A model generated the notes under the pieces. That model was not told where the DNA came from. It worked only from the letters and a program-made list of their open reading frames with translations, and ran no database searches. From assembly GCA_021799275.1 (NCBI GenBank), contig JAJZAT010000019.1, forward strand, positions 1 through 62,595: a stretch of DNA of 62,595 nucleotides. Reading direction: 5' to 3'. This DNA is from Bacillota bacterium. GTDB taxonomy: Bacteria; Bacillota; Sulfobacillia; JAJZYS01; JAJYTV01. This document shows, piece after piece, positions 50,313 through 59,650 of the stretch (position 1 is its first letter; each line of letters opens with the position of its first letter). The position numbers and the translations under genes are program-made.

Positions 50313-50813
50313 CTAGCGCTTCTTGCCGAGGAAGCGCAGGCTCCGGACGATGGGCATGATGTCCTTCGCGGTCGACGTGACGATGAGATAGCGGTAGGGA
50401 ACGCCTGAGATCTCCTGGGGCGTCGGGTAGAGGACGACAGCCGCCGCCTCCGTCCCGCCACTCGAGGGCAGGATGACGTAGGCCTGCTGCCCGTCCACCT
50501 TCATCGCTTTCAGTGTCGGGGCTTCGCCGAAGGAGTTGAGCGCCTGATGCGCCTGACTCTCGGCCGCGGCCCGCGGTGTCAGTCCGCTGCCCTGCAGGGC
50601 GCTCAGCGACACGTAGCCGGTCTTGCCTTGCAGGCGCTCGAGATAGCCCGCGGCGACATGCCAGCCGGCGGGATGCTGCAGGGTCACGCCAAAGGACCCT
50701 ACCGTCCACACTGGCAGGTGCGGCGATCTCGCATGCTTGCTGGGTGCGGCGGTGCCGCAGCCGCCTAGCGCAAGAAGCAGCAGGAGAGCGAGCAGGCCGC
50801 GCGTCCTCGACAT
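50313..50813 (-). CDS. Small secreted lipoprotein of unknown function
   Basis: A 166-residue product with a typical lipoprotein signal (LLALLLLLALGGC, lipobox LGGC) and a compact domain with FGVTLQHPAGWHVAAG and a C-terminal IVRSLRFLGKKR. The pattern resembles PsbP/DUF1795-like single-domain proteins, but I cannot assign a family. It is 35 bases upstream of the aminotransferase gene and divergent from the mutase operon, separated by about 240 bases in which no riboswitch or clear promoter was found. Confidence 0.75.
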   Translation of the reverse strand: MSRTRGLLALLLLLALGGCGTAAPSKHARSPHLPVWTVGSFGVTLQHPAGWHVAAGYLERLQGKTGYVSLSALQGSGLTPRAAAESQAHQALNSFGEAPTLKAMKVDGQQAYVILPSSGGTEAAAVVLYPTPQEISGVPYRYLIVTSTAKDIMPIVRSLRFLGKKR

Positions 50814-51056
50814 GGGTGGCCGCCTCCAAACGGGTTTGCTCCGGAACTTCTACCGGCCAGCGGCCCGCACCTCCTCGCGGGCCACGCTGCGGGTGGTCTG
50901 GCCCACTCGCGCGAGAACGCCGGCGGGGCCCCTTGCGCCGCAGGCCGGCGTGTCGTTTCGTAGCCGCGACCGGCGAGCGGTCCCGGGCGTCCCCGGGGCC
51001 TCCTTGCAGGACCTGTCCTTCCCCATCGCCAATAGCCCTGGAGAGGGAGTGACGGT

Positions 51057-52679
51057 ATGCCCACCGATGCAAGCGATGCTCTCGGCAGCACCAGCAAAGA
51101 TTACCGCACGACGTCCGGGATCCCCGTGAAATCCGTCTACTCGCCGGACGACATCAGGGACTTCGAGCCCCTGCGCGACCTTGGCAACCCCGGTGAACCG
51201 CCCTACACGCGGGGTGTCCACCGTGACATGTACCGCGGGCGCCTCTGGACCATTCGGCAGCTCGCGGGCTTCGGCACCCCCGAGGAGACGAACGGGCGTT
51301 TCCGGCTGCTGCTCGACCAGGGCGCGACCGGCATCAACTGCGTCTTCGACTTCGTCACCAACCGCGGTTTCAGCTCCGATCATCCGCTGGCCGAGGGCGA
51401 TGTCGGCCAGGGCGGCGTCGCCATCGACTGCCTGGGCGACATCGTCCGCCTGTTCGACGGCATCCCGATCGACGACGTCTCCGTATCGCTCGTGCTCTCG
51501 AACCCGGTCGGCGCGGGTTCGATCTTCGCCACCTACCTCGCCATGGCCCAGCAGCGGGGCATTCCCTGGGAGAAGCTGCGCGGCACGCTCCAGAACGACT
51601 TCCTGATGGAGACGGTCGTCCTGACGGCGCCCAACATCCTGGAGCCCAGCTTCTCGTTCCGGCTGTCCGTGGATGTGGTGGAGTTCTGCACGCAGCACCT
51701 GCCGCAGTGGAACCCGATCAGCTTCGCCGGGTACAACTACCGCGAAGCGGGTGCCGATGCGGTGCAGGAGGCGGCGCTGGTCATCGCCCACGCGCTCGCC
51801 GTGGCGGACGAGATGGTACGCAGGGGCCACCCGATCGACAGCTTCGCGTCGCGCCTCTCAAGTTTCTTCACCGCCGACAACGATCTCTTCGAGGAGGTCG
51901 CGAAATACCGCGCGGCCCGACGCGTCTACTACCGCCTGTTCCAGGAGCGGTTCAGCCCCAAGGACCCGCGCAGCAGCCGTCTGCGCTTCCACGTCCAGAC
52001 GTCCGGCTCGGCCCTGACGGCGCAGCAGCCACTCAACAACATCACGCGCGCCTCCTACCACGCCCTTGCCGCGGTCCTCGGCGGTGCGCAGTCCCTGCAC
52101 GTCAGCGCCTACGACGAGGCGCTCTGCCTGCCGTCCGAGGCCGCCGCGCTCACGGCCCTGCGGACCCAGCAGGTCCTGGTACACGAGACCGGCGTCACCC
52201 GCACCGCGGACCCCTTGGCCGGCTCGTACTACGTCGAGCACCTCACCGACGAGATGGAGCGGCGCATCCTCGCCTACCTCGAGGAGATCGACGCGCTCGG
52301 CGGCCTTGTGCGCGCGGTGGAGAGCGGCTGGGTACACCGGGAGCTGATGGGCACCTCCTACGACCGCGAGATCGCGATCACCAGCGGAGAAAAGAAGGTC
52401 GTAGGGGTCAACTGCTTCACCGACGACGTACCGCTGCAGATCGAACTCTTCCAGTTCCCGAGCGCCCTGGAGCAGCAGCGGGCGACCCTCGAAGAGCTGC
52501 GCCTGCGGCGCGACCAGGATGCCGTCGATCGGGCCCTCGGACGCCTGCGCGAGGCGGTCGAGGGCGACGAGAACACCATGCCGCACCTGATCGCGGCCGT
52601 GCAGGCGGGCGCGAGCATCGGCGAGTGCTGCGACATCTTCCGCGCTCTCCACGGCGGCTGGCACCAGCCGCTACTGTAG
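51057..52679 (+). CDS. B12-dependent acyl-CoA mutase, large (substrate) subunit, unusual active site
   Basis: A 540-residue TIM-barrel substrate domain of the methylmalonyl-CoA mutase superfamily: RLWTIRQLAGFGTPEETNGR, SDHPLAEGDVGQGGVAIDCL, LFDGIPIDDVSVS, GTLQNDFLMET, ADPLAGSYYVEHLTDEME. The residues that define methylmalonyl-CoA mutase are changed: the Tyr of RQYAGF is Leu, the Arg of the EFMVRNTY segment is not present, the His of SGYHMQEAG is Asn (AGYNYREAG), and the His of THRGY is Asn. The 2-hydroxyisobutyryl-type Asp is also absent (GINCVFDF). The substrate is therefore probably not methylmalonyl-CoA. It precedes the B12-binding subunit by 23 bases. Confidence 0.85.
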   Translation: MPTDASDALGSTSKDYRTTSGIPVKSVYSPDDIRDFEPLRDLGNPGEPPYTRGVHRDMYRGRLWTIRQLAGFGTPEETNGRFRLLLDQGATGINCVFDFVTNRGFSSDHPLAEGDVGQGGVAIDCLGDIVRLFDGIPIDDVSVSLVLSNPVGAGSIFATYLAMAQQRGIPWEKLRGTLQNDFLMETVVLTAPNILEPSFSFRLSVDVVEFCTQHLPQWNPISFAGYNYREAGADAVQEAALVIAHALAVADEMVRRGHPIDSFASRLSSFFTADNDLFEEVAKYRAARRVYYRLFQERFSPKDPRSSRLRFHVQTSGSALTAQQPLNNITRASYHALAAVLGGAQSLHVSAYDEALCLPSEAAALTALRTQQVLVHETGVTRTADPLAGSYYVEHLTDEMERRILAYLEEIDALGGLVRAVESGWVHRELMGTSYDREIAITSGEKKVVGVNCFTDDVPLQIELFQFPSALEQQRATLEELRLRRDQDAVDRALGRLREAVEGDENTMPHLIAAVQAGASIGECCDIFRALHGGWHQPLL

Positions 52680-52702
52680 TCGCTCTCGAGGAGGTCTCCA
52701 AG

Positions 52703-53113
52703 GTGCCCTTGATCAAGGTGGTCATGGCCAAGATGGGTTTCGACGCGCATTACCGCGGGGCGATGATGGTCGCGCGCCATCTCGTCCAGCGCGGCATGGA
52801 GGTGGTGTACATCGGCAACCGCCTGCCGGAGGAGATCGTGCGCACCGTCATCGACGAGGACGCCCAGGTGCTCGGACTCTCGAGTCTCTCGGGCAACCAC
52901 ATGGTGATGGTGCCGCGCATTCTCAGACTTCTGCGGCAGGAGGGTGTGGATCGCGTCAAGGTGCTGCTCGGTGGCGTCATCCCGACGGAGGACCAGAAGG
53001 AGCTCCTCCGGCAGGGCGTGGCGGCCGTCTTCGGCACGGGTTCCAGCCTCGACGCGATCGCGGACTGGATCGAGGCGGCCGTCGACCACGGCTCGGGCCC
53101 GGTGCAAGCCTAG
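52703..53113 (+). CDS. B12-binding small subunit of the acyl-CoA mutase
   Basis: A 136-residue cobalamin-binding Rossmann domain. The DxHxxG motif that supplies the lower His ligand is FDAHYRGAMMVARHL, followed by LGLSSLSGNHMVMVPRIL and LLGGVIPTEDQKELLRQGV. The GTG at 52703 has GAGGAGG before it. A separate small subunit of this size is typical of isobutyryl-CoA and 2-hydroxyisobutyryl-CoA mutases rather than of fused methylmalonyl-CoA mutases. It sits between the large subunit and a CoA-ligase gene. Confidence 0.92.
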   Translation: MPLIKVVMAKMGFDAHYRGAMMVARHLVQRGMEVVYIGNRLPEEIVRTVIDEDAQVLGLSSLSGNHMVMVPRILRLLRQEGVDRVKVLLGGVIPTEDQKELLRQGVAAVFGTGSSLDAIADWIEAAVDHGSGPVQA

Positions 53114-53151
53114 GGGGAGTCCGAGCCGCCGAGGGAAAGGGGGAGCCTTCG

Positions 53152-54501
53152 GTGGACCAGGTCTATTGGAACCGGGAGAAGGAGACCATGGATCCTGCGG
53201 TGCGTGCGCAGCAGATCCTGCGCGACATCAAGGAGCAGCTGCACTACGTCTACGAAGAGCTGCCCTTCTACCGCGCCTATTACGATGAGCATCGCTTCCA
53301 TCCCGACATGGTGGAGACGCTCGAGGACTTCACGCGCAAGGTGCCCGTCCTGACCAAGGATGCACTGAGGCTCGAGCAGGAGGCCCACCCGCCGTTCGGC
53401 CGCTACCTCGGCTTTCCCGCCGAGGACGGCGTGCATGTGCACGGCTCTTCGGGGACGACGGGCCGGCCCACCTTCTACCTCTTCTCGAAACAGGACATCG
53501 CCTACATCCGCGACGTGATGGCGCAGGCGCTCTACACGGCGGGCGTGCGCAAGCGCGACGTCGTCCAGATCTCCACGGACCTCGGCATGTTCATGGGCGG
53601 CTGGGGAGCGCTCTGGGGCGCGGAGGAGATCGGCGCGGCCTGCTTCACGCCGGGTGCCGGGAACGCGGAACGACATGTGCGCATGATGTACGAAGTGGGC
53701 TCCACCGTCCTGGTCACCACCCCGACCTTCGCCCTGCGCCTGCTGGACACCGCACGCTCCCTGGGCCTCGACCCGGTCCGCTCGCCGCTCAGGCTCGGCA
53801 TCTTCATCGGCGAGCCAGGTGCCGGCATCCCCGGCACCAAGGCTGCGCTCGAGGCAGGCTGGGGCATCAAGGCCATGGACTGCGCAACCACGAGCGAGAT
53901 GACGCCCTGGGCGACCAATGTCGAGTGCGAGGAGCGGCGCGGCGTCCACGTGCTGCAGGACGAGGTGTACACGGAGATCGTCGCGAAGGACGACCCGCAG
54001 CGGCCACTTCCTGAGGGCGAGAGCGGCGCCGTCGTTTACACGCACCTGCGCCGCAAGGGCCAGCCGATGATCCGCTTCTGGTCCGGCGACGAGTCGCGCA
54101 TGTCCACGGCGGCCTGCGCCTGCGGCAGAACCTACCCGCGCCTGCCCGACGGCGTCTACGGCCGTGTCGACGACATGCTGATCCTGCGCGGCGTCAACGT
54201 CTATCCGAGCGCCGTGCAGCGCGCCCTGCTTGAGGTCGAGGGGCTCGGCAGCGAGCACCGCATCGTACTGACGCGCAGGGACCAGATGGATGAGGCGACG
54301 ATCCGCGTCGAATACGACCCGCGCCTCTCGGAAGGCGGCGCGCCGGGCGACGACCGCCTGAAGGAGCTCCACGACCGCACACACGCCCACCTGCGCGCCG
54401 TCACCGGCGTGCGCTTCAACATTGAATTCGTGCCGCCGCAGAGCCTTGAACGCTTTGACGTCAAGGCGCGGCGGGTGATCGACCAGCGCTCCACCAGCTG
54501 A
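53152..54501 (+). CDS. Phenylacetate-CoA ligase-like acyl-CoA ligase
   Basis: A 449-residue AMP-forming ligase of the PaaK group: VHGSSGTTGRPTFYLFS (P-loop), CATTSEMTPWATN, GRTYPRLPDGVYGRVDDMLI, RGVNVYPSAVQ and the C-terminal LERFDVKARRV with the catalytic Lys. The GTG at 53152 follows an AGGGGGAG-type site, 38 bases after the B12 subunit. A ligase in a mutase operon recalls the 2-hydroxyisobutyrate system, where the acid is first activated to its CoA ester. It ends at a strong hairpin. Confidence 0.88.
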   Translation: MDQVYWNREKETMDPAVRAQQILRDIKEQLHYVYEELPFYRAYYDEHRFHPDMVETLEDFTRKVPVLTKDALRLEQEAHPPFGRYLGFPAEDGVHVHGSSGTTGRPTFYLFSKQDIAYIRDVMAQALYTAGVRKRDVVQISTDLGMFMGGWGALWGAEEIGAACFTPGAGNAERHVRMMYEVGSTVLVTTPTFALRLLDTARSLGLDPVRSPLRLGIFIGEPGAGIPGTKAALEAGWGIKAMDCATTSEMTPWATNVECEERRGVHVLQDEVYTEIVAKDDPQRPLPEGESGAVVYTHLRRKGQPMIRFWSGDESRMSTAACACGRTYPRLPDGVYGRVDDMLILRGVNVYPSAVQRALLEVEGLGSEHRIVLTRRDQMDEATIRVEYDPRLSEGGAPGDDRLKELHDRTHAHLRAVTGVRFNIEFVPPQSLERFDVKARRVIDQRSTS

Positions 54502-54510
54502 AGTCGACGA

Positions 54511-54543
54511 GAGGCGGGCCGGGGAACATCCCCGGCCCGCCTC
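54511..54543. terminator. Bidirectional terminator hairpin
   Basis: Perfect 14-base-pair stem (GAGGCGGGCCGGGG / CCCCGGCCCGCCTC) with a five-base loop between the convergent ligase and carboxypeptidase genes. No T run. Confidence 0.7.
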
Positions 54544-54556
54544 GGTGATCTCCGGA

Positions 54557-55747
54557 TCAGAGTCTCAGGAGCTTCCAGCGCAAGGTCGGCGCGGGCAGCG
54601 GGTCCGAAAGTTCCACCTTCACCGCGCCGATCTGGCTGCCGAGCCGCACCGTCAGCTGGCCGATCTGCTGTCCCGCAGCGGCGGGTGCCTTGGGCGACGT
54701 CGCCTTGAGCGACGTTGAGGCGGTCATGCCGGGCCAGCCGAGGAACTGCACGCCGCTCGTCGCGACGGCCGGTTGCGTGCCCTGCCACGGCGTGGTGACG
54801 GTCGCCACCTCCGTGCCCTTCGCGATGACGGGCACCGGTCGCATGACCTTGGCCGCCGCGTTGACGAGGTTCAGTCCGTCCGTGATCGCGAGCGCCAAGG
54901 GCTCCGCCGTGCTCTGGCCGAACACGGATGCCATCACGACGACGTTGCGTCCATCCACGGTGCGGTTGGCCGCTACGACGAAGCAGCCGCCGGCGGCCAG
55001 GGTGGAACCCGTCTTGACGCCGATGACGCCCTGGTGCGTGACCTCCTTGTTGTAGTTGTAGACGAGACCCGCCACCGGCAGGACGACCTGCGGCTGGCCG
55101 ACGATCTGCGCGAACACCGGGTTCTTCATCGCGATCATGGCGAGCTTCAGCTGGTCCGTGGCGGTACTGACGGTCTGCTGGCTGAGTCCGCTCGCATCGG
55201 CGTAGGTGGTGTGGCTGAGGCCGAGCTGCTTCGCCTTTTGGTTCATCATCTGGACGAATCCCTGCTGGCTGCCGCCAATCCAGTTGGCGAGAATGGTCGC
55301 GATGTTGTTGCCCGACGGGATCAGCAGGGCCTGGAGCAACTGGTACTCGGAGATCTTCTCCCCCGCGCGCACCGGCACGAGCGACTGGGCCGTGTTCGCG
55401 ATCGACTGGTAGGCCGCCTGGTCCGCGGCCGTGATGGTCAGCGTCGGACCTTGCGCTCCCAGCACCAGCGGGTGCTTCTCCAGGACAAGGAGCGCCGTCA
55501 TCATCTTCGCGACGCTGCCGATCGGGACCGGCTGGTTGCCGCCATAGCTGCCCATCTGCCCGATGCCCTGCACCGCGACGGCCGCCTCGCCGCTCGCGGG
55601 CCACGGCAGGGACGGACGCTGGCCCTTGACGCGCAGGGTCGGCGCCACCAGGGCGACCGTCGGCTGAGACACCGGCCGGACCAGTTGCACGACCCCTAGG
55701 ACGATCACGATCACCAAAAGGACACCGAGCACCCGCAAGAACCGCAT
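54557..55747 (-). CDS. D-alanyl-D-alanine carboxypeptidase (peptidase S11, DacA-like), second copy
   Basis: A 396-residue penicillin-binding protein with an N-terminal membrane segment (RVLGVLLVIVIVLGVVQLV). Motifs are IGSVAKMMTALLVL (SxxK), LLIPSGNNIATIL (SxN) and IGVKTGSTLAAGG (KTG). The C-terminal beta-rich PBP5-type domain is present. The frame is open to 55930; the ATG at 55747 (MRFLRVLGVLL) gives a normal signal sequence. It is divergent from the propeller lipoprotein gene. More DacA-like than the copy at 37895. Confidence 0.9.
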   Translation of the reverse strand: MRFLRVLGVLLVIVIVLGVVQLVRPVSQPTVALVAPTLRVKGQRPSLPWPASGEAAVAVQGIGQMGSYGGNQPVPIGSVAKMMTALLVLEKHPLVLGAQGPTLTITAADQAAYQSIANTAQSLVPVRAGEKISEYQLLQALLIPSGNNIATILANWIGGSQQGFVQMMNQKAKQLGLSHTTYADASGLSQQTVSTATDQLKLAMIAMKNPVFAQIVGQPQVVLPVAGLVYNYNKEVTHQGVIGVKTGSTLAAGGCFVVAANRTVDGRNVVVMASVFGQSTAEPLALAITDGLNLVNAAAKVMRPVPVIAKGTEVATVTTPWQGTQPAVATSGVQFLGWPGMTASTSLKATSPKAPAAAGQQIGQLTVRLGSQIGAVKVELSDPLPAPTLRWKLLRL

Positions 55748-55974
55748 GCTCCCGACCAGCCTCCCCAATTTGCGCCCGCCTGCCCCGGACATGCCGAGTC
55801 CAGGGTACGTCCAACAGCCGTAGAGTTTCCTGATGGAATGATGAAATCCCGCCCCATGGGCGATATTCCCACGCATCAGCCGCAGGGATGCCAGGACCTT
55901 CCTGGGTCGTGCGGCCGCACCTAGGGACACGCCTATGTTAGACTCTTAGCCAAATCTGTGCGGGAGGAATCACC

Positions 55975-57111
55975 TTGTCGCCACGTTTCCTCGCGCTGGG
56001 TGCCGCGCTGACCGTGCTCGCCGGGGTTTCGCTCGCGAGTTGCGGCGCCCCGAACGCCAAAGGCGCAGCAGACTCGCAGCACAAGGTCGCCGTCAAGGCG
56101 TCCAAGCATCCCAGCGCCCTAGTACCGTGGCGCGCCAGCGCCGCGAGCAGCATCCTGCCGGGCGACATCCTGATCGCGGACTCCCACAACAACCGCATGC
56201 TGCTCGTCACGCCGCAGAAGAAGATCGTCTGGCAGTTCCCCGGCCCAGGCCAGCCCACCCCGCTCCTCGACGACGACGACGTCTTCTTCGGGCCCCACTT
56301 CGACGAGATCATCACGAACGAAGAGGGCGACAACGTCATCGCCATCGTCAATTTCAAGACGCGCAAGGTGGTGTGGACCTACGGGCACGCCGGCGTCGCC
56401 GGCACAAGCCCGGGCTACCTGAACACCCCCGACGACGCCTTCCTCTACGACAAGCCGCAGGGTCAGCTGATCACGGTGGCCGACATCAAGAACCAGCGCA
56501 TCCTGTTCATCGACCGAAAGACCCACAAGATCGTCAAGCAGTACGGGGTGACCGGCCTCTACCAGGTCAACCCGCCCACTTCTTACGCCGCCCCGAACGG
56601 CGACTTCCCCGCCCCGAACGGCGGCATGCTGATCACGCAGATCGGCGGCAACGACGCGATCTGGCTCGACAAGAACGGCAAGGTGCTGCGCACCATCCAC
56701 TTCCCTTCGAACCTCTACTACCCGTCCGACGCGAATTTCACCCCGCAGGGCAACATCATCTGCGCGTTCTACACGAAGCCCGGCGCCGTCGTGATCATGT
56801 CGCCGCAAGGCAAGGTGCTGTGGCGCTACAGTCCCTCGAGTGGCCCTGGGGCCCTGAACCAGCCCTCCCTGGCCGTACAGCTCAAGAACGGCCTCGTGCT
56901 CCTGAACGACGATTACAACGACCGCATCATCGTCATCAACCCGAAAACGAACCAGATCGTCTGGCAGTACGGCCACACCGGCGTCCCGGGCAGCGCCCCG
57001 GGTTACCTCGACATCCCCGACGGACTCGACATCCTGCCCGCCGGCGTCGTCCCGGGCGGACGGAACCCGGTCGGCGGTCACCTCTGGAGCTACCCGGGCA
57101 ACGGCTACTAG
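55975..57111 (+). CDS. Beta-propeller lipoprotein
   Basis: A 378-residue lipoprotein with lipobox SLASC. The mature part has repeated beta-propeller blades of NHL/PQQ type: ILIADSHNNRMLLVTPQKKI, VVWTYGHAGVAGTSPGYL, ILFIDRKTHKIVKQYG, VLLNDDYNDRIIVINPKTNQ, IVWQYGHTGVPGSAPGYL. The first and last units carry nearly the same YGHxGVxGxxPGYL motif, which may close the ring. The TTG at 55975 has GGGAGG upstream. Its stop overlaps the converging HD-GYP gene by four bases. Ligand unknown. Confidence 0.85.
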   Translation: MSPRFLALGAALTVLAGVSLASCGAPNAKGAADSQHKVAVKASKHPSALVPWRASAASSILPGDILIADSHNNRMLLVTPQKKIVWQFPGPGQPTPLLDDDDVFFGPHFDEIITNEEGDNVIAIVNFKTRKVVWTYGHAGVAGTSPGYLNTPDDAFLYDKPQGQLITVADIKNQRILFIDRKTHKIVKQYGVTGLYQVNPPTSYAAPNGDFPAPNGGMLITQIGGNDAIWLDKNGKVLRTIHFPSNLYYPSDANFTPQGNIICAFYTKPGAVVIMSPQGKVLWRYSPSSGPGALNQPSLAVQLKNGLVLLNDDYNDRIIVINPKTNQIVWQYGHTGVPGSAPGYLDIPDGLDILPAGVVPGGRNPVGGHLWSYPGNGY

Positions 57112-58225
57112 GCGGAGTTTCCGGGCTCCCGCCGATCAGGTCCGGAACCACGCGAAGCGATGATCTCGAGCACCTCGAGGCCGGACGAGGCGAGGTCCAG
57201 CATCTGGGACGCATCGCGCTCGTCCTGCCCGGCCAGCACTTCCACCAGCGGGTGGAGAGGGTCGCCAGGATTCTGCGCGGCCACCTCTGCGAGGCGACCG
57301 TCGCTCAGGCGAACGACCTCGCCGTCCGGCAGGAGGTTGACCCGATCGAGGACCGCCTTGACTGCCCGTTCGTCGAGGCGCCTGCCCGCCTCGCGGCTGA
57401 GGATGGCGAGAACCTCCGCCGCCGGCATGGGTCCGCGGTAGCCGCGATCGGCGCGCATCGCGTCGTAGCTGTCGGCCACCGCGACGATGCGGCTGAAGGG
57501 ATAGATGTCGGGACCGTGGAGGCCGCCCGGGTATCCCGATCCGTCCAGCCGTTCGTGGTGCTGGAGCAGCACGATCGTCGACGTGTGCCAAAGGTCCGCG
57601 GCGCTGCGCACCATCTGCCAGCCCAGCCGCGGATGGGTCTTGATCACACCGTACTCCCGGCGCTCAGCCGACCGGCCTTGTGCAAAAGCCACAGCGGGAT
57701 GGCCGCCTTGCCGATGTCGTGCAGGCTCGCGCCGATGGCAAGCCTCGCGAGCTCATCGTCCGAAAGCCCAAGTTCCTGGCCAATGACCACGGCCAGTTCG
57801 GCCACCTGGATGCTGTGATGGAAGGTGTACTCGTCCCAGGCGCGCAGATGCCCCAGGTTGTAGCGGACGTGGCGCAGACCCTGGATCTGCTGGACGATGT
57901 CCATGGCGCAGCGCTCGACCCTCGCGGCATGCTCCTCGGTGGCGTTGCCGGCGAGCGCGGCCTGGGCGAAGTCCGCGGACGCCGCGGCGGCCTCATCGCG
58001 CGTGGCCCGGTCGATGGCGCCGCCAGCGACCAGGAGAGGTGTGGACGATACCTCGACGCGTTCGATGCCGTGGCGCACCAGCAGACGCTGTAGGCGCGGC
58101 GTCAGGAGGGTACCCGCCTTGAGCAGGACCCTTCCGCCCGCGTCCAGGACGGTGCGGGCGAGATAGGCACCAATAATGTCCTTGGAAGTCGACCGCGTCT
58201 CCGTGGCGACCACCTCACCGGGCAC
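57108..58225 (-). pseudogene. HD-GYP phosphodiesterase, split by a single-base frameshift
   Basis: Two overlapping frames together make one HD-GYP protein. The first (58225-57644) contains TFHHSIQVAELAVVIG and SLHDIGKAAIPLWLLHKAGRL; the second (from about 57660 to 57108) continues EYGVIKTHPRLGWQMV, LQHHERLDGSGYPGGLHG and the C-terminus. Family spacing between GRL and KTHP is restored by adding one base in the CCCGG at 57656-57660. Repaired length would be 372 residues. Such enzymes hydrolyse cyclic di-GMP. All HD and GYP residues are intact, so a sequencing error is possible. Confidence 0.85.
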
Positions 58226-58297
58226 TCTAGTGCAGCAGATTGTACATGCCCGCCCAGCATCCTCCTAGGACTTGTGCCCGCCATCACCTTTATTTAG

Positions 58298-59581
58298 TTA
58301 GTCGGTCGCCTGAGGCTGCGGATTCTCATACCGCCCGAGGACGGTCGGGAACAGCACGACGTACCCCAGTTGCAGGAGTGCCGCGATCAGGAACGGCCAG
58401 AACAGCGCGCCCAGGCCGATCAGATATCCGCCGATCGCAGGTCCGAGCGCCGCGGGAACGTTCCAGGACACCGCGTTGAGGCTGCTCGCGAGGCCCCTGC
58501 GGCGGTCGCGCACGAGCCCCACGCTGAACGCCTGCCGCGCTCCCACCGAGCCGCGGTTCACGATGGAGCGGACGACGTAGAGCACCGCCGCCACGGCGAA
58601 GCTCGGCGCGAAGGGGATGAGGACGAGCAGCACGACTCCTGCGAGGCGCGGCAGCACGATCGACCGGATCAGGCCGATGCGTTGCGAGAGGTGTCCCACC
58701 GCCAGGGACGATAGGCCCGTGAGAAAGAACGTGAGGCTGTAGACGGGGCCGATCAGCTCCGGCCCCACCCCGAACCGGACGGCGAACCAGTAGGGCAGGA
58801 GCGGCGCGACAAGCCCCACGCCGAGCGAATTGACCATGTTGACGATCGTCAGGAGCAGGAGGGCGCGGTTCTCGCGCTGCTCCACGGCGGCGGCCGCGGC
58901 GGGGTGTTCCCCGGCCTCCGGCTGGACCCGCCGCTCCCGGGCGGGCTTTTCCTCGTGCAGGCGCCAGATCTGCCAAAGGTTGATCAGGGCCACGACCAGG
59001 TTCAGGAGAAAGAGCGGCACGTAGGCCCCGGCGCCGTGCTGCCCCGGCAGGAGATGCGGCAAGAGGCCGGCGAGCAGCGAGCCGATGCCCATGCCGGCGA
59101 ACTGGATGCCGGCGTTCAGGCTGAAGACCGTGCCTCGGCGCTCGCGCGGCACGCGCTGGGCCAGCCACGCCTGCTCCGCCGGGGCGAACGGCCCGGAGCT
59201 GCCGTTCGCCCCCCTGCCGAAGCCGAAGAGGGCAGCGGTGGCCACCAGCACCCAGGTCGCCGGCAACGCGATCACCGCAAGGGTGCCGAGACTCAGGCCC
59301 GTCTCGTAGATGATCAGAAAGAGGCGCCGGCCTACGCGGTCCGAGACCACCCCGACCAGCAGGCTGAGGGCGGCTCCGGCGAGCCCCCCGGCCATCAAAA
59401 GCAGCCCGACCGCTGCCGCGCTCCAGCCGCGCGCGCGCAGATAGAGCGTGAAGTCCACGGCCAGAGCGCCCTGCGCGATGCTGCGCAGCAGCCTGACAAG
59501 GATCAGCTGGCGGGCGACCGGATCGAGTGCCTGCCACGCGGCGCGCGAATAGGGCGATGTCGAGTCCGAGATGTCCTCCAC
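58298..59581 (-). CDS. Major facilitator superfamily transporter
   Basis: A 427-residue protein with about 12 transmembrane segments. Motif A is LLVGVVSDRVGRRLFLIIYE, and a central hydrophilic loop (about residues 210-245) is rich in Glu and Ala. It resembles drug/sugar-phosphate-type MFS proteins, without an assignable substrate. It lies 69 bases downstream of another MFS gene of the same orientation (59651-60880); the two are not close paralogues. Confidence 0.85.
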   Translation of the reverse strand: MEDISDSTSPYSRAAWQALDPVARQLILVRLLRSIAQGALAVDFTLYLRARGWSAAAVGLLLMAGGLAGAALSLLVGVVSDRVGRRLFLIIYETGLSLGTLAVIALPATWVLVATAALFGFGRGANGSSGPFAPAEQAWLAQRVPRERRGTVFSLNAGIQFAGMGIGSLLAGLLPHLLPGQHGAGAYVPLFLLNLVVALINLWQIWRLHEEKPARERRVQPEAGEHPAAAAAVEQRENRALLLLTIVNMVNSLGVGLVAPLLPYWFAVRFGVGPELIGPVYSLTFFLTGLSSLAVGHLSQRIGLIRSIVLPRLAGVVLLVLIPFAPSFAVAAVLYVVRSIVNRGSVGARQAFSVGLVRDRRRGLASSLNAVSWNVPAALGPAIGGYLIGLGALFWPFLIAALLQLGYVVLFPTVLGRYENPQPQATD

Positions 59582-59650
59582 CCCCGAGGCTGAGACGCAA
59601 GAATTGCGCCCTGCGCCGCGGCTCGCGACGCAAGGCGTCTTTTTACCGTA

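Noticed and set aside
50814-51056. Cobalamin riboswitch before the mutase operon
   Set aside because: No GCCACTG B12 box or the usual leader structure is visible in this stretch.
51057-52679. Straight annotation as methylmalonyl-CoA mutase
   Set aside because: Overall similarity suggests it, but the Tyr, Arg and His that bind methylmalonyl-CoA are all replaced, so the specific name is not supported.
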